Positions 8,011-15,701 of a DNA stretch of 32,849 nucleotides are shown piece after piece. The stretch is taken from the NCBI GenBank assembly GCA_016932835.1, contig JAFGCD010000074.1, positions 1-32,849 on the forward strand. Reading direction: 5' to 3'. The translations under genes and the position numbers were made by a program. Position 1 is the first letter of the stretch; every line of letters begins with the position of its first letter. The notes beneath the pieces were generated by a model. The model saw only the letters and a program-made list of their open reading frames with translations, searched no databases and was not told where the DNA came from. Source of the stretch: Sedimentisphaerales bacterium. GTDB lineage: Bacteria; Planctomycetota; Phycisphaerae; Sedimentisphaerales; Anaerobacaceae.

Positions 8011-9108
8011 CTACTCCTCGGCGTTCTCGTACCACAGGCAGGCGTCGCGGTAGGTCTTGACGGTGGCGGCGATCATGCCGCTTACGGAATGATTCTCTCT
8101 GATGTGCTGCTGGGCTTGCCTGGCTATTGTGCGGGCGAATTCGCGCTTGCCGAGCAGCCGTTTCAGGGCGGCCATAATGCTCAATTCATCGTCCGGATCA
8201 AAGACAACGGCGGTCTCGTTTTCGACAATGAGATCATCGACGCCGCCGGCACACGCGGCTACGGCAAGCCCGGCGCTCATCGCTTCAAGCAGGAATGGGT
8301 TGAACGCCGCCCAGGACCGCGGCTGAATGAATATGTCACCGGCATTAAGAACGGAGCGGCAGGGGCGCATGGGTGGAACAATAGTAACCGTTTTGAGCAG
8401 GTCAAACGCGGCCAGAAGGTCTCGAAGGTCGCTCTCGCCCGGCCCGTACCCCATGATAAGTGTCATGAACTCGTATCCGTCGAGCAGCATGTGCCGGATT
8501 GCACTGAAAACGTTCTCGAAGTCGTCGGCGCTGTCGAACGGATGAACAAGAACCATCGTGGCGATACGCGAAACCTGAGAGAAGCAGATGCTCTTGTCGC
8601 CGACGAAAGTCCCCATATTTATCTGCTCGATCTTATCGGCCGATCGTCCACTTATTTTGGCGATATTGGCCCCGACGGTTCTGGTCGGGACGATTATCCG
8701 GGCACAGTGTTTCGGCGAACCGACAAAGGATCGCCGCCGTTTCTGCAGAGCATTTATCGTAAGGACGTAGGGCAGATCGAGGCTGCGAGCGAGGTATGCC
8801 GCCAGCGCCGCCTTCCGCGGGCACAGGCAATGCAGAACAGCAGGGGCAAACTCGCCAAGTCGGCGGACAAGCGACGCCCTGCTGAAACGCTCGATAAACG
8901 GCAAATCGATGTCAGGATGACGTATTACTTCCACAGGCCCGCTGATAATAGCATCAATATCGCTGCTCGGCGGGCAAACAATCGCCACCTGGACCGACTC
9001 GGATGCAAACCCAAGCAGCAGGTTGCGAATCATCATCGGATACTTGTCAAGCGTATGCTCCGAAACAATCAGAGCCACTCTAAGAGGTTTTTTCTTTGCA
9101 TCGACCAA
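8011..9108 (-). CDS. GT4-like glycosyltransferase
   Basis: This 365-residue protein has the GT-B two-domain plan. An N-terminal half starts with LRVALIVSEHTLDKYP. A C-terminal half contains VHPFDSADDFENVF, a sugar-nucleotide-site segment FLLEAMSAGLAVAACAGG, DDLIVENETAVVFDPDD, and a terminal helix. It most resembles family GT4 retaining transferases. The first Glu of the usual E-x7-E motif is replaced by Ala (AAFNPFLLE), so activity or family assignment is less certain. There is no signal peptide, and it probably acts in the cytoplasm at the membrane. Neither donor nor acceptor can be predicted. The best start is TTG at 9108 after GGCGGGA. The gene stands between dnaA and the sigma factor with gaps above 160 nt, so it is probably a separate unit. 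Confidence 0.85.
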   Translation of the reverse strand: MVDAKKKPLRVALIVSEHTLDKYPMMIRNLLLGFASESVQVAIVCPPSSDIDAIISGPVEVIRHPDIDLPFIERFSRASLVRRLGEFAPAVLHCLCPRKAALAAYLARSLDLPYVLTINALQKRRRSFVGSPKHCARIIVPTRTVGANIAKISGRSADKIEQINMGTFVGDKSICFSQVSRIATMVLVHPFDSADDFENVFSAIRHMLLDGYEFMTLIMGYGPGESDLRDLLAAFDLLKTVTIVPPMRPCRSVLNAGDIFIQPRSWAAFNPFLLEAMSAGLAVAACAGGVDDLIVENETAVVFDPDDELSIMAALKRLLGKREFARTIARQAQQHIRENHSVSGMIAATVKTYRDACLWYENAEE

Positions 9109-9289
9109 GAGTTAATCCCGCCTGCCATGCAGGCAATCAATCTGAGCTGCTGCATACTGCAAGGCAGATCTAAAGTACACAATCGCTTTCAGCCAATGCA
9201 GATAATACTATCGCAGGAGCGAGTCTTTGACCACTACAAAACCGCAAAAGCAGAACAGACCGCCCGACAGAGCGGCTGTTCTCAAGGAA

Positions 9290-10633
9290 TCAAGCGGTTG
9301 CCGGACTGGTTATCTGGCGGGTCAGTTCGTTGAGCAAGGCGCTTATTTCGGGGTCGGCGTCTCTGGCAAGGGTAATCTTGTTGCATGCATGCATTACGGT
9401 GGTATGGTCCCGGCCGCCGAGGTGCCCTCCGATCTCTTCGAGGCTGTGCCTTGTAAGGCTTCTGGCAAGGTACATGCATATCTGTCGAGGCTGAGTAATG
9501 CTCTGGCTGCGCTTCTTGCTCTGCAGGTCGGTCAGGCGGACGTCGAAGTGTCTGGTAACAACTTCGATAATATCGGTTATGCTTATATGCCGTGCGGCGA
9601 GCTTGATTTGCCCATCCAGAGCCGTCCGGGCCAGTTCGAGCGTGATGTCCTTGCCGGTCGTAGTAGCTATCGCGTAGATGGTTGTCAGAGCGCCTTCGAG
9701 CTCACGGATATTCGCCTGGACCTTACGCGCAACGTACTCGGCTATGTCGTCGGATATCTTCAGCCCTCTGACACGGGCCTTCTTCTGAACGATTGCGATT
9801 CGCGTCTCGTAGCTGGGCGGGTCGATCCTGGCGACCAGGCCCCAGTTGAATCGGCTGATCAATCGCTCTTCGAGCGAAGGTATCTTGCCGGGCGGGCTGT
9901 CGCCGCTGAGAATGATCTGCTTGCCGTTGTTGTACAGCGCATTGAACGTGTGGAAGAATTCCTCCTGGCTGTGTTCGCGCTCCCGCAGGAACTGGATGTC
10001 GTCGATTACGAGCATATCGACCGTGCGGAACTGGCTCTGAAAACCGGGGAGGTTGCCTTCCTCGATAGCGCTGATAAACCGATTGACGAACTCCTCGCAA
10101 CTGAGGAACTGAATGACCGCCCCATCCGATTTCTTGTGCGCCTCGAAGCAGACGGCGTGGAGCAGGTGGGTCTTGCCAAGTCCGCTGCTGCCGTAGATGA
10201 AGAGCGGGTTATAGGTATTGCCCAGCGACTGGCTCACGGCGACGCAACTGGCATGAGCCAGGCGGTTGCTCGGCCCGACGACAAAATTCTCGAATGTGTA
10301 ATCGGGATGCAGTCTAAGGGCAGCGGCGGCCCGCTGGTCCGGCGACGACGGCTTTTTCTCCGTATCGACATCAAAATCGACGGAAACCAGATGCCCTGTT
10401 ATCTGTTGAGCGGCGCGTGTGAAGGCATCCCTGCAATTAGTTCGCATGAACCGCACGGTGGCCTCATCGGGACAGCCGATACCGAGTTCGCCGCCGGCCA
10501 GATGCACAACCTTGAGCTTATCGAACCATTCGCGGGTGTTGGCGGGGTCGAGCACTTTTGCGCGATCGAGAATGTCGGTGAAGATTCCTTCGACTTCGTA
10601 CGCCGCCACGCCATGCTCCTTCATCAATACCAA
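9290..10633 (-). CDS. dnaA: Chromosomal replication initiator DnaA
   Basis: DnaA binds origin boxes and melts oriC to load the replicative helicase. Domain I (about residues 12-90) is recognisable from ANTREWFDKL and the LGIGCPDEATVRFM stretch. Domain II is very short. The AAA+ domain has TFENFVVGPSNRLAHA, Walker A GSSGLGKTH (148-156), Walker B LVIDDIQFL, the HTFNAL box and FNWGLVARI. Domain IV carries the signature GGRDHTTVMHAC. The length (447) is normal. The start is uncertain: TTG at 10633 or ATG at 10624, neither with a good ribosome site. It is divergent from ftsY with a 420-nt gap. Usual neighbours such as dnaN, recF and rpmH are absent. Confidence 0.97.
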   Translation of the reverse strand: MVLMKEHGVAAYEVEGIFTDILDRAKVLDPANTREWFDKLKVVHLAGGELGIGCPDEATVRFMRTNCRDAFTRAAQQITGHLVSVDFDVDTEKKPSSPDQRAAAALRLHPDYTFENFVVGPSNRLAHASCVAVSQSLGNTYNPLFIYGSSGLGKTHLLHAVCFEAHKKSDGAVIQFLSCEEFVNRFISAIEEGNLPGFQSQFRTVDMLVIDDIQFLREREHSQEEFFHTFNALYNNGKQIILSGDSPPGKIPSLEERLISRFNWGLVARIDPPSYETRIAIVQKKARVRGLKISDDIAEYVARKVQANIRELEGALTTIYAIATTTGKDITLELARTALDGQIKLAARHISITDIIEVVTRHFDVRLTDLQSKKRSQSITQPRQICMYLARSLTRHSLEEIGGHLGGRDHTTVMHACNKITLARDADPEISALLNELTRQITSPATA

Positions 10634-10798
10634 GGCTTACTCGCCGGTGATAAGCCGACGGCAAACCGATTATCTTTCGCGTCCCTGCTGCTTCATCGCG
10701 GCCAGGCCGGCTCACTACCGCCGACCGTTCGAACTTGAATACCCTTCCCCGAGCACGCAGATAAGTGTTCCGATGCGGGGCAAAAAACCAACAGGTAA

Positions 10799-10827
10799 AA
10801 TCTAACCGGCCCGGCTGCGTTTGTCAA
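10799..10827 (-). promoter_or_regulatory. Candidate dnaA promoter
   Basis: A perfect -35 TTGACA (10822-10827, minus strand), a 17-nt spacer and -10 TAGATT (10799-10804). The resulting leader would be about 160 nt. Confidence 0.55.
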
Positions 10828-10951
10828 AAAAAATGCCCGGCTTTCCGACAAAAACCGAAAAAAATTAAAATCCTTCCGAGTCACCCATGCCGGCGCCCGC
10901 CGAATTGATTTCGCACGGAGAGATTTCCGGCAACTATAATCGGCCCAGGAC

Positions 10952-10979
10952 TTGAATTTCCGGCAAATCCCTGTATTAT
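10952..10979 (+). promoter_or_regulatory. Candidate ftsY promoter
   Basis: TTGAAT (10952-10957), a 16-nt spacer and TATTAT (10974-10979). It places the transcription start about 65 nt before the GTG start of ftsY. An isolated TATAAT at 10935-10940 lacks a matching -35. Confidence 0.5.
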
Positions 10980-11053
10980 CTATGCGACGGTTGAAATTCG
11001 ACGCCGCCTTCGGGGCGACTCGACAAGATTCTTCAGGCAGTAAAGGCATAGCA

Positions 11054-11977
11054 GTGGGAATATTCAGCAAGACCGCAGGATACATTAAGGACCGCCTTGG
11101 CAAAACACGCGATAAGATCAGCACATCGCTTTCTTCGGTGCTCAGCATTGGCAGGAAGATCGACGAAGACCTGCTCGACGAGCTTGAAGAAACGCTGATA
11201 CGGGACGATATCGGCATCGAAACGACTGACAAGCTCGTTACGGAGCTTCGCGAGGCATACCGCAGCAAGCAAATAGCTTCGACCGATGATATCATTCCGT
11301 TCCTCAAAGAGCATATCAAGAGCTACTGGCCCGCCCGCGACAGGCAGCTTCACACATCCGCCGCCGGTCCGACGGTTATCCTCGTAGCCGGCGTCAACGG
11401 AACGGGCAAGACCACGAGCATCGCCAAGCTCGCCTATATACTCAGTCGAAACGGCAGCAAGGTTATCGTCGCGGCGTGCGATACGTTCCGCGCCGCCGCC
11501 GTCGAGCAGTTGAGCATCTGGGCCGAGCGTATCGGCGTGCAGATCGTCAAGCACCAGGCCGGAGCCGACCCGGCGGCGGTTGCATTCGACGCCTGCCAGG
11601 CCGCCGTCGCAAGAGAGGCCGACATCCTGATTCTCGACACCGCAGGCAGGCTACACACCAAAAAGGACCTCATGCAGCAACTGGTCAAGATACGCGACGT
11701 CGTGGCCAGGCAGATTCCCTCGGCGCCGCACGAAGTGCTGCTGGTGCTCGACGCGACGACCGGACAAAACGCAATCGTCCAGGCGAAGATATTCACCGAG
11801 GCCATAGACGTTACCGGCATAGTCCTGGCCAAGCTCGACGGCACGGCCCGGGGCGGCATCGTAATCGCAATCAAGGACCAGCTCGATATTCCCGTCAAGT
11901 TCGTCGGGCTCGGCGAGAAAACCGAGGACATCGCCGAATTCGACCCGGAAAAGTTTGTCGAGGCCCTCTTCGGATAG
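11054..11977 (+). CDS. ftsY: Signal recognition particle receptor FtsY
   Basis: FtsY is the SRP-receptor GTPase that docks SRP-ribosome complexes at the membrane. It is recognised by the N-domain (KIDEDLLDELEETLIRDDIG), the P-loop GVNGTGKTT, the ACDTFRAAAVEQL motif, DTAGRLHTK, AKLDGTARGG and the C-terminal VGLGEKTEDIAEFDPEKFVEALF. I chose GTG at 11054 (307 residues) because AAAGG lies about 7 nt upstream and translation then begins at the family-like VGIFSKTAGYIKDRLGKTRD. An upstream ATG at 10952 would coincide with the candidate promoter and add 34 residues of non-conserved sequence. The N-terminal acidic A-domain of enterobacterial FtsY is missing, as in many bacteria. Confidence 0.95.
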   Translation: MGIFSKTAGYIKDRLGKTRDKISTSLSSVLSIGRKIDEDLLDELEETLIRDDIGIETTDKLVTELREAYRSKQIASTDDIIPFLKEHIKSYWPARDRQLHTSAAGPTVILVAGVNGTGKTTSIAKLAYILSRNGSKVIVAACDTFRAAAVEQLSIWAERIGVQIVKHQAGADPAAVAFDACQAAVAREADILILDTAGRLHTKKDLMQQLVKIRDVVARQIPSAPHEVLLVLDATTGQNAIVQAKIFTEAIDVTGIVLAKLDGTARGGIVIAIKDQLDIPVKFVGLGEKTEDIAEFDPEKFVEALFG

Positions 11978-11979
11978 CC

Positions 11980-11998
11980 CCGAGGAATCGGCGTTTTT
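11980..11998 (+). terminator. Weak terminator-like hairpin after ftsY
   Basis: A 4-bp stem CCGA/TCGG with a GGAA tetraloop is followed after two bases by TTTTT, three bases past the ftsY stop. The stem is short, so this is tentative. Confidence 0.35.
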
Positions 11999-12078
11999 GC
12001 AGAATTGAATCATAGAGCAATACTACCGGCAAGTTCATACGGCAAAACCCTTTAACCCCAATTTGAAAAGGCCTCACC

Positions 12079-13647
12079 ATGAGCAGCACCTATCGGCGAC
12101 GTGACTTCCTCAAACACACAATGACCGTCGCAGCCGCGATGGAATTGGGAGTCATCCTCCGGCCCGAAATCGCACGCGCCGCCGCTGCAAAGAACGACCC
12201 GGCCTCCCACTTGAAACTCGCCTGGACCGGCAAGCTCAAGTGGGACAACGTTGTAGATATCACGACGGTCTCGGGAGGCGACTGGGCTCAGCGCCTGGCC
12301 AACGCGCAGAAGCAGCTAACCGCCCGAGGAGGAGGCGTGGTGTATTTCCCCGCAGGAAAGTACGTCTTTACCGATTCGATTACCGTCGCCGACGGCATCG
12401 TCCTGCGAGGCGCCGAGCCGAAAGTCGCCGACGCCAAGAGCGAAGCCTACAGCCCGCCAACCGTCTTCGAGTTCCCCCGCTACCGGCCAAAGTTCGACGG
12501 CGACGGCACGCCCATCGAGACAGCCTTCAAGGGCATCTACCTTGACGACCCGGCCGGGGCCTCCAATTGCGGCATGGTCAACGTCAGCCTCAACCGCGCC
12601 CATATACACCTGGGCCAGGCCGAGGGCTACAAGTGCGGCGTCAACCGCATCATCTATGGATGCGTCCTGCGAAACGCCGCAATCGCCGAGCCGCGAGTGC
12701 CGGATATCGCTTTGGGCCAGAAGCCATGGCAGCGCTTCACTAAGTGGCACTGGGCGGCGGTGTCGGTCAAGACCTATGAAAACGCCCTGCTGGCCAACAA
12801 TCGCCTGATCAAGAGCAACGACAGCTTTCTAATGAAGGGCTATGTCATCCAGTCCCGCGACAAGAACGTCGGCACGAAAGAGTACGATGTCTGGTTCGAT
12901 TATGATTTTCGACCCGGCCTGGAGTGCAACGACGCCTGCGTCGGCGCGCCCGGCGGCGAAGAACCCAGCGGCACGCCCGAAACGCATCCGTGGGGCTTTC
13001 GCAAGGGTATCGTCATCTGCGACAACGCGATCTACAGCACCGGCCGCAACGCCATCGAGTTCAGCGGCGACGGCACGATATGCGCCCGCAACTATATCCG
13101 TTTCCCCGACGACATCTGGCGGCAGACAGTCATGGGCTTTAGGGAGAGCAAAGGCTCGTCCACAACCGACACGCGCCCCGTACAGATGCGGGGCTGGCGA
13201 TGGGTCGTCGAAGACAACGACTACGAGGTCTTTCGCAACTGGGCTTCCGACCATGCGTACCACATCAACGACGGCGAAGGCCTCATGCACGAGAACCACT
13301 GCAACGCCCACATAAAGGACAGCCGACTGACCAACAATCGCGGCAATGCCTACCTGTCGCTTTTCAAGACCGGCGGCATCGACGGCCTGCATATAGAGGG
13401 CAATGACATTACCGTGGATCGTGACATGGCTATCTTCGTCGAATCCGACCACAGCGATACGCATAAGGGGCCCTGCCGAAACGTCAGCATTGTCAACAAC
13501 CGCACGGTAGGCGGCATACTAATCAAAGGCGACCCGGCCTCGAACAACGTCGTCAAGGGCAACGTCAACAGAGGCCAAATCGCCCCCTTGAAGAATCATG
13601 CAAATGCGAAACTCGAAAACAATAAAGGCTACGAAGTCCAGACGTAA
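12079..13647 (+). CDS. Tat-exported right-handed beta-helix protein
   Basis: This 522-residue protein starts with a twin-arginine signal (RRRDFLKHTMTVAAAME, cleavage near ARA-A), so it should be exported folded. The mature part begins with a pectate-lyase-superfamily entry: WAQRLANAQKQLTARGGGVVYFPAGKYVF, in which ARGGGVVYFPAGKY is the diagnostic core. Many short parallel-beta-helix turns follow (GIVICDNAIYSTGRNAIEFS, SRLTNNRGNAYLSLF, GLHIEGNDITV). This fold is typical of polysaccharide lyases, GH28-like enzymes and epimerases. No specific catalytic motif is identifiable, so the substrate is unknown. AAAAGG precedes the ATG by about 8 nt. The 3' end overlaps the next gene by up to 50 nt, which implies co-expression with the PmoA-family protein. 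Confidence 0.85.
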   Translation: MSSTYRRRDFLKHTMTVAAAMELGVILRPEIARAAAAKNDPASHLKLAWTGKLKWDNVVDITTVSGGDWAQRLANAQKQLTARGGGVVYFPAGKYVFTDSITVADGIVLRGAEPKVADAKSEAYSPPTVFEFPRYRPKFDGDGTPIETAFKGIYLDDPAGASNCGMVNVSLNRAHIHLGQAEGYKCGVNRIIYGCVLRNAAIAEPRVPDIALGQKPWQRFTKWHWAAVSVKTYENALLANNRLIKSNDSFLMKGYVIQSRDKNVGTKEYDVWFDYDFRPGLECNDACVGAPGGEEPSGTPETHPWGFRKGIVICDNAIYSTGRNAIEFSGDGTICARNYIRFPDDIWRQTVMGFRESKGSSTTDTRPVQMRGWRWVVEDNDYEVFRNWASDHAYHINDGEGLMHENHCNAHIKDSRLTNNRGNAYLSLFKTGGIDGLHIEGNDITVDRDMAIFVESDHSDTHKGPCRNVSIVNNRTVGGILIKGDPASNNVVKGNVNRGQIAPLKNHANAKLENNKGYEVQT

Positions 13648-14677
13648 CAGCCGGCAGGCGACACCGTCGCCGCTATTGCGAATACCGATTGCCGTTCGCC
13701 GTAAGACCGAACACCGGCCAAGCGTGTCGGTGGTTTTGAGTATCGCAATCCTCCTGACTGCGGCCCTGCAAGCCGGCTCAGCCGCGACGAAGCCTGTCTC
13801 CCGTCTGCAGGTCGTTCCGCTGCCATACGACCAGGCGTCCTTCCGGCGCGACGGCGAGGAGTTGACTCGATACCACTTCGGCCCGCAGCTCCATCGACCG
13901 TTCCTCTTCCCGGTGAACGGCCCTGCGGGAAGGTCGCTGACGAGAATGGGCCACCCGCGAGACCCGCAGTCCCACAGCCACCATAATTCCGTCTGGATAT
14001 CCCACCACGATGTCGATGGCGTCAGTTTCTGGCCCGACAGCAGCAAGGGAAAGATTCGGCACAGGACAGTCGCGAAATTCGAGGATGCCGGCGAATGCTC
14101 GTCGCTGGCAACCGAGAACGAATGGATCGCCGACGACTCGAAAGTCCTTCTCAAGGAGAGCCGACAAGTAACGGTGCTGCTGCTCGAAGACAAGGACTGG
14201 CTGATGGTAATCGACATGGAATTCAAGGCGGCGGAAAAAGCCGCTACACTCGGCAAGACGCCTTTCGGCCTGATAGGTGTCCGCATGGCCAAGACTATCG
14301 GCGTCAACGACGGCGGCGGGACAATCCGCAACTCCGAAGGCGCCGTCAACGAAAAAGAGATATTCTGGAAACGCGCCAAATGGGTTGACTATTCCGGGCC
14401 CGTCGTCCGCGACAAAATCGAGGGCATTACCCTGTTCGACGATCCTAATAATCCGAACCACCCCGCTTATTTCCACGTTCGCAACGACGGCTGGATGGGG
14501 GCCTGCCTGACTTTCGATGCTCCGATGACTATCCAGCCGGACAAACCGCTGCGCCTCCGCTATGGTCTTTACGTCCATGGCGGCATGCCTTCGACCGAAA
14601 CTATCGAGAAGCAATGGAGCCGATTCGCCGAGCTTGGGCCGTTGGACCGGCTGGAGAAACCAGACAAGAATAAATGA
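13598..14677 (+). CDS. PmoA-family (DUF6807) exported protein
   Basis: The 359-residue product has the family hallmarks of the 'methane oxygenase PmoA' domain (DUF6807): RPFLFPVNGPAGRSLTRMGHP, the His-rich HSHHNSVWISHHDVDGVSFW and a C-terminal LRYGLYVHGG. The name is historical. In planctomycetes these proteins occur beside sugar-degradation genes and have no link to methane oxidation that can be read here. A basic stretch and the hydrophobic SVVLSIAILLTAALQAGSA (about residues 43-61) form a signal peptide, so the first 30 or so residues may not be translated. The start could be ATG at 13598 (overlapping the upstream gene by 50 nt) or a later codon after the upstream stop. It ends at the hairpin at 14673-14704. 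Confidence 0.85.
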   Translation: MQMRNSKTIKATKSRRNSRQATPSPLLRIPIAVRRKTEHRPSVSVVLSIAILLTAALQAGSAATKPVSRLQVVPLPYDQASFRRDGEELTRYHFGPQLHRPFLFPVNGPAGRSLTRMGHPRDPQSHSHHNSVWISHHDVDGVSFWPDSSKGKIRHRTVAKFEDAGECSSLATENEWIADDSKVLLKESRQVTVLLLEDKDWLMVIDMEFKAAEKAATLGKTPFGLIGVRMAKTIGVNDGGGTIRNSEGAVNEKEIFWKRAKWVDYSGPVVRDKIEGITLFDDPNNPNHPAYFHVRNDGWMGACLTFDAPMTIQPDKPLRLRYGLYVHGGMPSTETIEKQWSRFAELGPLDRLEKPDKNK

Positions 14678-14704
14678 GGTCCGACACAAAGGCCGGACCT
14701 CATT
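14673..14704. terminator. Bidirectional terminator-like hairpin
   Basis: A perfect 11-bp inverted repeat, AATGAGGTCCG (14673-14683) and CGGACCTCATT (14694-14704), with a 10-nt loop. It overlaps the stop codon of the PmoA-family gene and lies between convergent genes, so it can serve both strands. No long T-tract follows, so it may be an mRNA-end hairpin more than a classical terminator. Confidence 0.65.
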
Positions 14705-14724
14705 ATCACCGACAAATCAGAAGA

Positions 14725-14970
14725 CTACTTCGCAACTGCGGCGCAGCAACTCGACGCGCAACAATCGCATCGGCAATCAGTGCAGGGGCAAGCATCGCGG
14801 CCCTCGCAGCACTGGTCACAAGAACACTCGGCGCCGCAAGGACAGCAACCCGCCTGGGCTATGCACTTCGACGACGCTGGGACTGCGGTTGAATTAACCG
14901 ATAGGGCCGTAACCGCACCTGCTGCTGTAAGCACTGCAACTATAATCAGAATTGTAATTTTCTTGTTCAT
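14725..14970 (-). CDS. Small exported cysteine-rich protein (metallothionein-like composition)
   Basis: The product has 81 residues from ATG at 14970. It has a signal peptide (KKITILIIVAVLTAAGAV) followed by a mature part of about 50 residues containing 16 cysteines, many as CC or CxC pairs (GCCPCG, CSCDQCC, CPCTDCRCDCC). The composition fits metal binding or a disulfide-knotted secreted peptide. I recognise no named family. The ATG at 14970 is preferred over 14976 because AGGAG lies 9 nt before it but only 3 nt before the other. It follows another exported Cys-rich gene on the same strand (gap about 120 nt) and ends next to the hairpin at 14673-14704. Confidence 0.7.
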   Translation of the reverse strand: MNKKITILIIVAVLTAAGAVTALSVNSTAVPASSKCIAQAGCCPCGAECSCDQCCEGRDACPCTDCRCDCCASSCCAAVAK

Positions 14971-15092
14971 GATCATGTTCTCCTGTTTCTTTGTTTAGAA
15001 TTAAAATTCGAGTGACGTTCATAGATACCCCGCACCAGGGCAAAGCATCCGCCTGATTTGAGGAATCAGAATGTGGTCTTGGCAGCTCGATT

Positions 15093-15569
15093 CTAACAGA
15101 GGAACACACACAACAAGACGTTGAGGCTCGGCCCCGTTTGCGAGGACGGATTCACGGCTGTAATAGCACGGACGGGAACCGGGGGTGGTGCGGTGCAGGC
15201 AACGAAGGCTGTTTGACATGCGTTGTGCCCCCAGAAGCCTTTGCCTTCTGCGTCCGCCCGGCCAGGTAGAGGAATCTGGTCGGTGCGACGGCATCCCAGG
15301 CAAGTGTACGGGGCGGAACACCAGGCACAGTTACAAATGTAGTCTGAATATCGCCGGCCGGAGGCGTCGGGTATCCTGGCTTTCGAATAACAGCAAGCGC
15401 CGGCGGACCCGGTGGAACAGCCGGCATGCTGCTCGCAACAGGATGAAGCCGAGGTACGTTTCTGCCCGCATGAACAGTCCGATATTCCGGCGAACAATAA
15501 GGAGCAGAACAGCCAGGTCGAGACAATCAAATAACGCAATCTAATCTTATGCAGAATGCCAAGGCGCAT
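15093..15569 (-). CDS. Exported cysteine-rich protein of unknown function
   Basis: The product has 158 residues. The N-terminus has basic residues and the hydrophobic LIVSTWLFCSLLFAGI, a likely signal peptide or anchor. The next about 60 residues carry clustered cysteines (DCSCGQ, SSCCEQHAGC, ACCYSK, ICNCAWCSAPYTCLGC). The middle has GRADAEGKGFWGHNAC. The C-terminus ends in a short hydrophobic run, LNVLLCVFLC. The Cys spacing suggests metal coordination or disulfides, but I know no matching family. GAAAGG lies about 8 nt before the ATG. It is 132 nt downstream of the beta-helix gene and upstream of a second Cys-rich gene, so the two may form a pair. Confidence 0.65.
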   Translation of the reverse strand: MRLGILHKIRLRYLIVSTWLFCSLLFAGISDCSCGQKRTSASSCCEQHAGCSTGSAGACCYSKARIPDASGRRYSDYICNCAWCSAPYTCLGCRRTDQIPLPGRADAEGKGFWGHNACQTAFVACTAPPPVPVRAITAVNPSSQTGPSLNVLLCVFLC

Positions 15570-15701
15570 AGCAATAACCTTTCTTCATGGTCTATACGGC
15601 TGCCTCCGACCGATAGTTCAGAAAAAAACAAGAGCATCGCCTACATCCCGGCCTTGTCGTGTTTGGCGAGCGTATCGCCTGCCGAGCCGGGCAAGCGAGC
15701 T

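Larger units (their letters stand above)
10634..11053. other. Divergent intergenic region dnaA-ftsY
   Basis: No gene is visible. The region holds the candidate dnaA promoter (10799-10827), an A-rich patch at 10824-10872 and the candidate ftsY promoter (10952-10979). I looked for DnaA boxes of the TTATCCACA type on both strands and saw none, so there is no support for an origin here. Confidence 0.6.

Noticed and set aside
7969..10738. Two long plus-strand frames opposite the glycosyltransferase and dnaA
   Set aside because: Their sequences mirror the confirmed genes on the minus strand and show no domain of their own.
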